Shown one piece after another: positions 36,377-45,120 of a DNA stretch of 64,000 nucleotides. Origin of the DNA: Mucilaginibacter boryungensis (GTDB lineage: Bacteria > Bacteroidota > Bacteroidia > Sphingobacteriales > Sphingobacteriaceae); assembly GCF_015221995.1 (NCBI RefSeq), contig NZ_JADFFM010000001.1, positions 2,046,001 to 2,110,000 on the forward strand, read 5' to 3'. The notes beneath the pieces were generated by a model. It was not told the origin of the DNA. It searched no databases and was given only the letters and a program-made list of their open reading frames with translations. Positions within the stretch are counted from its first letter, which is position 1. The number at the start of each line of letters is the position of its first letter. The translations under genes were made by a program, and so were the position numbers.

Positions 36377-37810
36377 GTGAATTACGACGCAGTAATAGTA
36401 GGATCGGGACCTAACGGGCTTGCGGCAAGTATACTGTTGCAGCAGCATGGGTTATCGGTTTTAATTATTGAGGGTAAAAATAAAATAGGTGGTGGCCTGC
36501 GCACTGAAGAACTTACCCTACCCGGCTACTTGCACGATGTATGTTCGGCTATTCATCCATTGGCGGCCGCTTCACCTTTTTTTGAAACATTACCGCTTGA
36601 AGGTTATGGGTTGGAGTACATCTATCCTGAAATAGCCGCTGCGCACCCTTTCGATGATGGTACGGCAGCCATTCTAAAACATTCATTACCCCAAACGGCA
36701 AAATTATTAAGGATAGATGACACTGCTTATACCAGGCTGATACAACCCCTTGTTGATTCATGGCAACATCTTGCCCCTGAATTACTTGCGCCATTTCATA
36801 TCCCAAAGCACACTGTTAACATGGCACGATTTGGCTGGGATGGCTTAAAACCCGCCACCATATTGGCCAGAAATTTTAAAACAGAAAAAGCCAAATCCCT
36901 TTTAGCAGGGATGGCGGCGCATAGTATACAGCCGCTTAGTAATATGGCTACATCTGCCGTGGCGATGGTATTAATGGCCAATGCACATTTAAAAGGCTGG
37001 CCTATGCCCAAAGGCGGTTCAGTTAAAATTGCAGAGGCACTGGCGGGTTATTTTAAAGCCTTAGGCGGCGCTATTGAAACAGGAACATATATTACCTCGC
37101 TTGACCAACTACCTCCCGCCAAAGCACTTTTATTTGATGTTACGCCACGTCAATTGCTTAAAATTGCCGGACACAAATTTTCATCAATTTATAAGTGGCA
37201 GCTGGAACGTTACAAGTATGGTGCAGGAGTTTTTAAAATAGATTGGGCCCTGGCCGATGTGATCCCCTTTAAGGCTATTGAAGCAAGAGAGGCAGGGACA
37301 GTACACCTGGGCAATACTATGCAGGAAATTGCAGCAGGCGAGCAAATGATATGGAATGGCCAACATCCCGAAAAACCCTTTGTATTGCTTGCCCAGCAAA
37401 GCATCTTTGATAAAACCCGCGCGCCGGAAGGTAAACATACTGGCTGGGCATACTGCCACGTACCGGCTGGATCGGAAAAAGATATGACCGATATTATTGA
37501 ACAACAGGTAGAACGTTTTGCCCCTGGATTTCGCGAACGGATACTGGCTAAGCATACGTTCAATACTCACCAGATAGAGGAATATAACCCAAACTACATT
37601 GGCGGCGATATTAACGGGGGATTGATGGATATTACGCAGTTATTTACCCGGCCGGTACTTCGGCGCTCACCGTATACTACATCAGCAAAAGGTATTTACA
37701 TCTGTTCATCTGCCACGCCGCCAGGTGGGGGTGTGCATGGCATGTGCGGGTATCACGCAGCAAAAAAAGCGCTGAAGGAAGTGTTTGGGATACGCACCCT
37801 AACTTCCTAA
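36377..37810 (+). CDS. NAD(P)/FAD-dependent oxidoreductase (phytoene-desaturase/PYROXD2-like)
   Basis: Flavoprotein oxidoreductase. The N-terminal Rossmann motif is DAVIVGSGPNGLAASILLQQHGLSVLIIEG (dinucleotide-binding GxGxxG), followed by the GGGLRTEELTLPGYLHDVCSAIHPLA flap typical of the phytoene desaturase/PYROXD2 group. The C-terminal FAD motif is ICSSATPPGGGVHGMCGYHAAKKAL. Length 477 is normal. It starts with GTG (36377) right after a stop codon in the same frame, which supports that start. No carotenoid gene is nearby, so the substrate is unassigned; GTG and the upstream small gene suggest possible coupling. Confidence 0.88.
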   Translation: MNYDAVIVGSGPNGLAASILLQQHGLSVLIIEGKNKIGGGLRTEELTLPGYLHDVCSAIHPLAAASPFFETLPLEGYGLEYIYPEIAAAHPFDDGTAAILKHSLPQTAKLLRIDDTAYTRLIQPLVDSWQHLAPELLAPFHIPKHTVNMARFGWDGLKPATILARNFKTEKAKSLLAGMAAHSIQPLSNMATSAVAMVLMANAHLKGWPMPKGGSVKIAEALAGYFKALGGAIETGTYITSLDQLPPAKALLFDVTPRQLLKIAGHKFSSIYKWQLERYKYGAGVFKIDWALADVIPFKAIEAREAGTVHLGNTMQEIAAGEQMIWNGQHPEKPFVLLAQQSIFDKTRAPEGKHTGWAYCHVPAGSEKDMTDIIEQQVERFAPGFRERILAKHTFNTHQIEEYNPNYIGGDINGGLMDITQLFTRPVLRRSPYTTSAKGIYICSSATPPGGGVHGMCGYHAAKKALKEVFGIRTLTS

Positions 37811-37909
37811 AAAGATAGCTGCTAACTAATCTCTACGCTTACCTCACATCATCCCAATCATCTGTTCTGAATGATGAAGCAGGTATGCCATCGTTATTAT
37901 ATAATTCGG

Positions 37910-39244
37910 CTATGCAAACTCTTTAAACGCATAGCGCACAGCAACAGGGTTCGGTACTTTATCGCTGCTAACTTCAACGGTATTCATTTTAATAGTAGCT
38001 TTTGCAGGATAGAATACCTTGTCGCTACCGGCTACTTCAAATAAGGTTAGGGGTTTTTCGTGTGATGTCAGGTAGGGCGCGTTATCAAATGCAAGCAAAA
38101 CCTTGTTTTCGGTTATGGTCATATTCTTTAGCAGTGGCGCGTTATAGCCAATCCCTTTTATGCCATAAGTTTTACCCAAAGCCCAATACCCCAATCGGTG
38201 TGCCGGAATTGTTTTATCGGTATAATGAATGTTCTTTTCCATGCCAACATCCATGGCTGATGCCATACCTGAGTTAGGTATTAAACTCATGGCCTTTAAT
38301 TGTGCCTCGCGTATTAGCGGACCGTTGCGGGTTTTATCAACCGAACCAAATGGTGCTATTTGTACATAATAAAAAGGGAAATCGCCCTGGCTCCATTGTT
38401 TGCGCCAGTCGGCCACCATGGCCGGGAAAAGTTTGGCATACAACTGCGGCTCTTGCCGGTTACTTTCGCCCTGGTACCAAATCATCCCTTTAATGCCATA
38501 ATTCATAACGGGAGCTATCATGCCGTTAAACAAAGCTGTCGGCTGTTTCCAGGGCTGCTTTACGGTGTCCGCAATTGTCTCAGGTACTCTTACCTGCGGG
38601 AAATTTGACAAACTGCTCTTGCTCATCCACGATTCTATCATAGTGCCGCCCACACTCGATACAATTAAGCCTACGGGTACGTGTAGTTTCTTTTGCAGCA
38701 TTTCGCCAAATTGGTAAGCAATTGCGCTAAAGTTTCGGGCGGTTTCTGATGTCGATTCAGTCCACTGACCTTTTACATCATTAAGTGGTGTAAGGCCATA
38801 AGCGGTTTTTACGGTAAACAAATGCAGCTGCGGATTATCGGCATTCAGGATAATCTCGTTCGCATTTAAAATAGGCGAGGAGTTGCCCTTAAGCGCCATC
38901 TCCATGTTCGATTGACCCGAACAAAACCAAACCTCGCCAATAAGCACGTTAGTTAATACCTGCCTACTATTATCGCCGGTTATAGTAATGGTATATGAGC
39001 CGCCGGCAACAGGTGTAGCTATGTTTACTTCCCATGCGCCTTTAGCGTCGGTAGTTGCGGTATAAACCTTTTTATTCCATGAGGTTACTATGGTGATAGG
39101 TGCCCGTGCCGTAGCCCAGCCCCAGATGGCTGGTTTAGACTGTTGTTGTAATATCATGTTGCTGCCTACCAATGCAGGCAACTTAATGGCGCCAAAAGCA
39201 GTTTGACTGATAATGCTTAGTAAGATCAGTTTGATAAATTTCAT
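37910..39244 (-). CDS. Sialate O-acetylesterase-like SGNH esterase, C-terminus frameshifted
   Basis: Secreted carbohydrate acetylesterase of the SASA/SGNH type. Signal peptide residues 1-18 (ends AFGA). Catalytic motifs are GQSNMEM (nucleophile Ser, about residue 115) and GMIWYQGESN. The visible protein stops at VRYAFKEFA, which is short of the family end. In a neighbouring frame, bases 37910 to 37842 read on as ..ELYNNDGIPASSFRTDDW.., the conserved family tail, ending at a TAA at 37839-37841. A single missing base near 37910-37915 explains it. The catalytic part is intact, so it may still work. It is last in the SusC-SusD operon and lies 13 bases after the CE6-like gene. Confidence 0.88.
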   Translation of the reverse strand: MKFIKLILLSIISQTAFGAIKLPALVGSNMILQQQSKPAIWGWATARAPITIVTSWNKKVYTATTDAKGAWEVNIATPVAGGSYTITITGDNSRQVLTNVLIGEVWFCSGQSNMEMALKGNSSPILNANEIILNADNPQLHLFTVKTAYGLTPLNDVKGQWTESTSETARNFSAIAYQFGEMLQKKLHVPVGLIVSSVGGTMIESWMSKSSLSNFPQVRVPETIADTVKQPWKQPTALFNGMIAPVMNYGIKGMIWYQGESNRQEPQLYAKLFPAMVADWRKQWSQGDFPFYYVQIAPFGSVDKTRNGPLIREAQLKAMSLIPNSGMASAMDVGMEKNIHYTDKTIPAHRLGYWALGKTYGIKGIGYNAPLLKNMTITENKVLLAFDNAPYLTSHEKPLTLFEVAGSDKVFYPAKATIKMNTVEVSSDKVPNPVAVRYAFKEFA

Positions 39245-39257
39245 AGGTAGATGATCA

Positions 39258-40055
39258 TTATTTCTTTTGCGATGCCTGGATCTTCAGCATTTGCACAGCC
39301 ATCCTACGCCCCATTTCCTGCGCCGATGGCCCGTCGAAGTGGGTAGTGTCGCCTTTGTGCACCAGGTTTTCTGATGTAGAAACCGCGGTATAAGGTATCA
39401 TATCCGGTAGCTTAGCCAGTTGGGTATTAATATTAGCATAAGCCTGCCGGTAACGGCCTAATTCCCCAACAACAAATGGCAGGTTTGGGTTGCCAGTTAA
39501 AGTTCTGATGCGCTGTATCAATTCGGAAAGCTGGGCAAGGTATACCTTTGCTTTGTCGGGGCGGCTGTTGCTTTCGCCCTGGTGCCAGATAACGCCTTTT
39601 ATAATGCCGTACTTCATAGCGGCGGTTATGCGTTCCACCGCGTCGTCATAGGGGTGGGTGTTAGTTGCCTGGTCATAAGCCCCGGGCACCCAGTGTTCAA
39701 TGGGGGTACCCCCTACGGCACATGGGATCAAACCAATTTTAACTTCAGGATAAGCTTGCGCTATTGTAATTCCAAATGTTAACCCGGGGCCTACGCCTGC
39801 AACTTTAGGTTTGTCAAAATGCAATGGATGTTTGGCGGGCACCCATTGCTTGTCTTTTGTAAACATGTAAACGCGGTCGTTATGTTCATTAGCTATGTCT
39901 TCTGTAATCGGGCCGCGTCCGGCCATATTGCTTTGCCCCATTAAAATATACAGATCAAAATGTTTATCGTTCCCATCTTGCGCTTGCACAATAACCACCG
40001 GGCATATCATCATCAAAATGATATTTAAAAATATGGCTTTCTTCAGGATGGTCAT
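39258..40055 (-). CDS. CE6-like acetylesterase (SASA domain)
   Basis: Secreted SGNH-type esterase of 265 residues with signal peptide (ends VIVQAQ, about 25). Motifs: LYILMGQSNMAGRG (nucleophile Ser), IPCAVGGTPIEHW (oxyanion Gly and Asn-type block), IKGVIWHQGESNS, and the Asp/His block THFDGPSAQEMGRRMA. The arrangement is that of CE6 acetyl xylan esterases and close relatives. It sits between the SusD gene and the second esterase, which suggests removal of acetyl groups from the same polysaccharide that the SusC/SusD pair imports. Xylan or acetylated pectin are both possible. Confidence 0.85.
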   Translation of the reverse strand: MTILKKAIFLNIILMMICPVVIVQAQDGNDKHFDLYILMGQSNMAGRGPITEDIANEHNDRVYMFTKDKQWVPAKHPLHFDKPKVAGVGPGLTFGITIAQAYPEVKIGLIPCAVGGTPIEHWVPGAYDQATNTHPYDDAVERITAAMKYGIIKGVIWHQGESNSRPDKAKVYLAQLSELIQRIRTLTGNPNLPFVVGELGRYRQAYANINTQLAKLPDMIPYTAVSTSENLVHKGDTTHFDGPSAQEMGRRMAVQMLKIQASQKK

Positions 40056-40082
40056 AACTCAGCTAATATCTGCTTTAACCGA

Positions 40083-41714
40083 TCAATATCCCGGGTTTTG
40101 CGGGAATTTTTTTGTCAGGTTGGCATCAATAACATCCTGGGGAATTGGCAATAGCTTATCACGGTCTGTAATGTTTGGCCCTGCAATAGCATTATTTAAT
40201 TTTGTACGTGCCAACCAGGTGTCGGTACGCAGCAGCGTATACCGCCTTTCTTCTTCGGTAAATAACTCGCGCGAGCGTTCATCCAGAATAAAATCAAGGG
40301 TTACCTGTGCCGCAGTAATATCTGATGCATGAGAACGCCTGCGTACAGTATTCAATGCCGTAACCGCGCCGGGCATATCGCCCAGTTTAAAATCAGCTTC
40401 AGCCAGCAGTAGCCAGGTATCGGCACTGCGCAAAAACACCTGATCGTTATAGCTTTGCGAACCATTAACATCCAGCGGACTGGTGTAATCCCATTTGCGG
40501 GTGTTTGGATAATTAGGGTTACTCACTTTTTCTTTGGCTGTACGGTCAACAGGGACTACCTGGCCCAAGGTATAACCCTTTGGCGGATTTGTATTAATTG
40601 CGTATGAAAATCTCCAGGCAAAATCGCTGCCGCGATCATCCGTATTTTCATAAATACTAAAAGCCCATTTGGTTGGCCCCAACCTGCCAATACCCCGGCC
40701 GCCATAATCGGCACTTGGGGCAAAGGGGCTGGTTGATTTACCATCGGTGCCCTTAACAGTTAAGGAATAATAGCGGTTAACCCAGTAGCGGCGCATAATA
40801 TTATTGCCTTCGCCGCCAATTACATTTATCTCATTCTGTAAAACCCAAAGAGCTTCGGTGTTACCTTCGCTGCGGTTTGAGTTGCCGTCTAAGAACATAT
40901 CAGTAAATGCCGTCCCGGGTTTACTGGCGTTAACGCCGTAACGGGCGGTTACTAACCTATAATTATTATTACTGGTTACCTTGGTGGCCCAAATTTTTGC
41001 TGAGTCGTTCTTGCCTTCGGCCAAATAGGTTTCGGCCAGGTAATGTTCGGCAACGCCTTTAATTAGTTTGCCGTTATTGCTGCTGGTTTCGGGTAGATAC
41101 TGGTCGGCAAATATCCAGTCGGTTTTCATTTGCGCGCGTACCTGGGCAACAGGGGTGCGGTCATAATCTGTTCTTATGTTTTCACCGGTCGATTCGGTTA
41201 ATCTTAACGGAACATCGCCCCACAAATAAGTTAAATGGCGATAAGCCCATGCCCTGATGCAACGTGCTTCGGCTTGTACCGAATTACGCTGGGCAGCAGT
41301 TAATACTGTACTCGCATCTGAGCGGCCTATAATGGTGTTAGCGGCATTAATGGTTTCATATAAATAAGCCCATGTTTTACTGTAATAGCCCTGTCCGGCG
41401 TTGTTTAGCGCGCCCCAGGTATTAAATATGCCTTCGGTATTAGTGGTTACATAGTTACCATAACCGTTGTCGGTACCTATTACGTTCATTTCAAACATCA
41501 TATCGTTCACCGGGTCGGATGTGCTTACCCCCGAACGGCTGCGGCGCACTTCATAATACAGTCCGTTCAAAGCATTTTGAAAGCCATCATAAGTACTGAA
41601 CAAGTTATCGGCAACAATTATATTAGGCGGGTTTTCAACCAGCGCCGATTTTTTACATGATGCGAGGGCAGCCCCCAGGCTTAGTCCCAAACATATTTTA
41701 TAATAGAGTTTCAT
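40083..41714 (-). CDS. SusD/RagB-family nutrient-binding lipoprotein
   Basis: Outer-membrane surface lipoprotein that binds oligosaccharide for its SusC partner. The lipobox ALASC gives a lipid-modified Cys at about residue 20. The family landmarks follow: FSTYDGFQNALNGLYYEVRRS, NTIIGRSDASTVLTAAQRNSVQAEARCIRAWAYRHLTYLWGDVPL (TPR-like helices) and the C-terminal FLRSADTWLLLAEADFKLGDMPGAVTALNTVRRR plus LDFILDERSRELFTEEERRYTLLRTDTW. Length 543 is typical. It lies 18 bases after the SusC gene. Confidence 0.95.
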   Translation of the reverse strand: MKLYYKICLGLSLGAALASCKKSALVENPPNIIVADNLFSTYDGFQNALNGLYYEVRRSRSGVSTSDPVNDMMFEMNVIGTDNGYGNYVTTNTEGIFNTWGALNNAGQGYYSKTWAYLYETINAANTIIGRSDASTVLTAAQRNSVQAEARCIRAWAYRHLTYLWGDVPLRLTESTGENIRTDYDRTPVAQVRAQMKTDWIFADQYLPETSSNNGKLIKGVAEHYLAETYLAEGKNDSAKIWATKVTSNNNYRLVTARYGVNASKPGTAFTDMFLDGNSNRSEGNTEALWVLQNEINVIGGEGNNIMRRYWVNRYYSLTVKGTDGKSTSPFAPSADYGGRGIGRLGPTKWAFSIYENTDDRGSDFAWRFSYAINTNPPKGYTLGQVVPVDRTAKEKVSNPNYPNTRKWDYTSPLDVNGSQSYNDQVFLRSADTWLLLAEADFKLGDMPGAVTALNTVRRRSHASDITAAQVTLDFILDERSRELFTEEERRYTLLRTDTWLARTKLNNAIAGPNITDRDKLLPIPQDVIDANLTKKFPQNPGY

Positions 41715-41732
41715 TGTCGTAATTATTATTAA

Positions 41733-44690
41733 TTATAAACTTACGTTAATACCAAAAATCACCTCTTTCTGCAATGGTATGCCACCAGCCTGATCGCTCA
41801 GTTCCGGATCGAAACCTTTCCACGGTGTAACAGTGAATAAGTTGCGTGCCTCTACATAAACCTTAAACCTGCTGAATTTTATTTTATTCATGATGGATTT
41901 TGGCAATGAGTATGAAAGCAACAGATCCCTAACCCTCAGATAGCTTGCATTTTGGAAAATATGTACGCCATAAATATTAGGAAGGTATCCAGTTACCTGG
42001 TTGGCGTTGGCGTAATAATCGTTGGTGGGGTTTGTTGGCGTCCAGTAGTTTTTCACATAAGTGTTTTTTTCTACTTCAGTGTTTACGTTGTCAACCAGTG
42101 CCCCGTTATCTTTTGTAACGCCCTGCACACCCGAAACAAACACATAGAACGCCCAGCTTTTGTAGATAAAGGTATTGCCTAAACCGTAAGCAAAGCTTGG
42201 CTGTAAGCCTGGCAACAATGTGCGGTCGGAAGGGGTGATCTTACCGTCGCCATTTACATCAACTACTTTGGCAAAACCTGCTTTGGTATTTGGTTGCGGC
42301 GATTTGGTCAGATCGTCGGTTGTTTGCCATACGCCGCCATATTTGTAACCAAAGTTATTATCTACAGGTTGACCAATAAACCAGGTATTCAGGGTATCGT
42401 CTTTCGCGTTGCCATATAAATCGACAATCTTGTTGCGGTTAAGAGTAAAAGTAGCGTTGGTGCTCCAGCTAAAATCTTTAGTCTGGATGTTAGTGCTGTT
42501 AACACCAATATCAACACCTTTATTAGCCGTTTTACCAATATTTTGTGTGATGCGGCTAACTCCGGATACGGTGGAAATGGACCGGCTCAACAATAGATCG
42601 TGTGTATGTGATGAATAAACATCGATGCTGCCATTAATACGGCCGTTCAGCAAACCAAAATCAAGGCCGGCGTTGAATGAGTTGGTGGTTTCCCAGTGTA
42701 ATGAATTATCACCCAGTTTATTAGGGATATAACCGGCAGCTGTAGTAACACCGTTTATATATGGAGTAGAACCTAAGCCTGCGAATGTGCTGTAAACGCC
42801 CACCGCCTGGTTGCCGTTGCTACCGTAAGATAAACGCAGTTTAAGGTTAGATACAGCCCTTACGTTTTTCATAAAGTCCTCGTTGCTGATATTCCAGCCA
42901 ATTGCCGCTGATGGGAAGAACGAATACTTTTTATCTTCGCCGAAAGGAGAGGCGCCATCGCGGCGTGCGGTTAAGGTTAACAGGTATTTGCTGCTATAGG
43001 AATAGTTTAACCTCCCCATCTGCGAAAGCAAAGTCCGTTTTGAATAACTGCTGGATGGTTTCAAGGCTAAAGCCTGGTCGGGTTGGTAAAAGGTCAGCAC
43101 ATCATTAGGGAAACCTTGCCCATTTAACGAATTGTTTGTCGCTACATTATTTTCATAGCTATATAAGCCCGTAAAAGCAATGGTATGTTTGCCGAATGTA
43201 CGGTTAAAGTCGATGATGTTTTCAATGGTGTAGTCTGTACCAAGGTCATCAACTTTATTTAATTCGCCCAATGCTTCCAGGCCACGTTTGCTGTTACGGC
43301 CATAGTAGGTATAATTATTTCTTGCAGCATACCGTATACCGGTATTAATGCGGTACTGCAAACCTTTAACAGGTAGTTTTACAATAGCATAGTTGGTGGT
43401 AAACAGGGAATAAGTGTGATCGGAATTGTTTGCCAGGGTTGGTGACAAAGGATTAGCCCAGGCTGTTTTTTCGGGCCATGGATAAACGGTTAATGTCCCA
43501 TCGGCATTGTAAGCGGTAGTAAGCGGGTTAAAGCTATAAATGCTGCCATCGCCGGTTATGGTTGGGTTTAAACCGCTTCTGTCGTCATAATTCAATGTAG
43601 TAGCAGTTCCGTAGGTTAACCATTTGGTTACATCTACATCAATATTTGCACGGGTTGATAGCCGTTTGAAAAGGTCGTTAACAGTCACACCCTGGACATC
43701 CAGGTAGTTAGCCGAAACAAAGAATTTTGAATTATTGCCGCCCCCGCGTACAGAAACACTTTGGTTATTACGGTTGCCGGTGCGGGTACCCATTTTAAAA
43801 TAATCGGGATAATTGCCAGCATCGTGCACGGCTTGTTCAGAGGCAGTCATGATACCTGGGTAACGGGCATTTTTAAAATCGTAAAACTCCTGCGGAGACA
43901 TTAACTGCGGCAATTTGCCCAGCTTTTGTACGCCGTATGATCCGTCGTAGGAAATAACAGGCGGACCGGTAACACCTTTTTTGGTAGTAATCAATATAAC
44001 GCCGTTAGCACCGCGGGAGCCATAAATAGCTGCTGCGGAAGCGTCTTTCAGTATATCTATACTGGCGATATCGCCGGGATTAATGTCGGATGCGCTACCA
44101 TTGTAGGGGATACCATCCAAAATTACTAGTGGATCGTTTTGAGCCGAAATAGAACGGCGGCCACGAATGGCAATGCTGTTACTATTACCTTCGGCTCCAC
44201 CGGCAGTTTGGGTAACGGTAAGTCCCGGTATCGCACCTTCCAGCGCCTGTACGTAACTGGTATTAGGCAGGTTCTCTAATCGTTTTGGATCAACCGAAGT
44301 TACAGCGCCGGTGATATCTTTCCGCTTTTGCGTACCGTAACCTACCACTACAACTTCGTTAAGGCCTTTTGCATCGGCAGTCATAGTAATGTTAAATTGG
44401 CGCGTTTTGCCAACCGTGCGTTGCTCGCCTACATAGCCGACATAGGAAAATTGAAGTACCGACTGCTCGTTAGGAACGGTAATCGAGAATTTACCGTTGG
44501 CATCGGTAACAACGCCGCCTGGTTTGCCTTTAACAGTTACACTAACACTTATTAGCGGCAGGTTGGTATTGTCAATAACAGTTCCCGTTACGGGGATACC
44601 TTGTTGCGCATAAGCAGTGGTTTTTAGCATGCCGGTTATGGCAACAAGCAGTACCAGCAGCCTAAGCAATTTTTGATAAAATTGTCTCAT
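41733..44690 (-). CDS. SusC/RagA-family TonB-linked outer membrane protein
   Basis: TonB-dependent transporter for oligosaccharides. After the signal peptide (ends TTAYAQ) comes a carboxypeptidase-like regulatory domain (VTGTVIDNTNLPLISVSVTVKG to FSYVGYVGEQ), the SusC signature LNEVVVVGYGTQKRKDITGAV, the plug (SYVQALEGAIPGLTV, SAAAIYGSRGANGVILITTKKG) and a long beta-barrel ending in LFTVTPWKGFDPELS and FGINVSL. Length 985 is normal. It is the first gene of the operon with SusD and two esterases. The substrate is inferred to be an acetylated plant glycan. Confidence 0.96.
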   Translation of the reverse strand: MRQFYQKLLRLLVLLVAITGMLKTTAYAQQGIPVTGTVIDNTNLPLISVSVTVKGKPGGVVTDANGKFSITVPNEQSVLQFSYVGYVGEQRTVGKTRQFNITMTADAKGLNEVVVVGYGTQKRKDITGAVTSVDPKRLENLPNTSYVQALEGAIPGLTVTQTAGGAEGNSNSIAIRGRRSISAQNDPLVILDGIPYNGSASDINPGDIASIDILKDASAAAIYGSRGANGVILITTKKGVTGPPVISYDGSYGVQKLGKLPQLMSPQEFYDFKNARYPGIMTASEQAVHDAGNYPDYFKMGTRTGNRNNQSVSVRGGGNNSKFFVSANYLDVQGVTVNDLFKRLSTRANIDVDVTKWLTYGTATTLNYDDRSGLNPTITGDGSIYSFNPLTTAYNADGTLTVYPWPEKTAWANPLSPTLANNSDHTYSLFTTNYAIVKLPVKGLQYRINTGIRYAARNNYTYYGRNSKRGLEALGELNKVDDLGTDYTIENIIDFNRTFGKHTIAFTGLYSYENNVATNNSLNGQGFPNDVLTFYQPDQALALKPSSSYSKRTLLSQMGRLNYSYSSKYLLTLTARRDGASPFGEDKKYSFFPSAAIGWNISNEDFMKNVRAVSNLKLRLSYGSNGNQAVGVYSTFAGLGSTPYINGVTTAAGYIPNKLGDNSLHWETTNSFNAGLDFGLLNGRINGSIDVYSSHTHDLLLSRSISTVSGVSRITQNIGKTANKGVDIGVNSTNIQTKDFSWSTNATFTLNRNKIVDLYGNAKDDTLNTWFIGQPVDNNFGYKYGGVWQTTDDLTKSPQPNTKAGFAKVVDVNGDGKITPSDRTLLPGLQPSFAYGLGNTFIYKSWAFYVFVSGVQGVTKDNGALVDNVNTEVEKNTYVKNYWTPTNPTNDYYANANQVTGYLPNIYGVHIFQNASYLRVRDLLLSYSLPKSIMNKIKFSRFKVYVEARNLFTVTPWKGFDPELSDQAGGIPLQKEVIFGINVSL

Positions 44691-44744
44691 ACATTAGTTT
44701 ATAAATTGGTTTAATAATTGGTTTCCGGGATATTATCCTGTTTG

Positions 44745-44852
44745 TTATATTACCAGGTTAAATACAAAAAGTACCATTAAAATTATTACCAGCGCTACTA
44801 TCAGCACAGTACCGGTTTTATTTGTCCGTCGTTCTTTTAAAGGTGGTTGCAT
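44745..44852 (-). CDS. Short membrane peptide ORF, 35 aa (too short for automatic calling)
   Basis: ATG at 44852-44850, stop TAA at 44747-44745. The peptide has a basic N-terminus (QPPLKERRTNKTG) and one hydrophobic helix (TVLIVALVIILMVLFVFNLVI), the make-up of a single-span inner-membrane peptide with the N-terminus inside. A near-consensus -7 box (TACCTTAG, complement of 44870-44877) lies about 18 bases upstream of the ATG, and SusC follows 54 bases downstream. I know no family. It could be a chance ORF; the clear charge/helix split is what supports it. Confidence 0.45.
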   Translation of the reverse strand: MQPPLKERRTNKTGTVLIVALVIILMVLFVFNLVI

Positions 44853-45120
44853 TGTGTTTAATTGGTGCCCTAAGGTATATAGCTATTTGTAATCTGCTAC
44901 CTGTCATATCATCCAATTTTACCCGAAGGATGCTACAACAACTATTACACAATACCTGGAAGATGTACACTATGATATCTATTTTAATGAATTTTTAGTG
45001 ATACTTCTGTATGGTATATGTGAACTATTTGCACGGTGTGTAACTTTAGGTTTCGCCCTATCTTGTACATCTGAAACCAATGCGCATGTTAGCGCTAAAA
45101 CCAGTTATTCCGATACAAAA
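44853..45120. other. Divergent intergenic region before the GH2-type gene
   Basis: Contains no gene that I can support. The plus-strand frame is open from 44998 but its product before ATG 45121 lacks any signal or domain. It must hold the promoters for both arms of the locus. No regulator gene or clear operator is visible here. Confidence 0.4.

Noticed and set aside
44998..45120. N-terminal extension of the GH2-type protein
   Set aside because: The 41 extra residues precede a clean signal peptide and have no domain or signal of their own.
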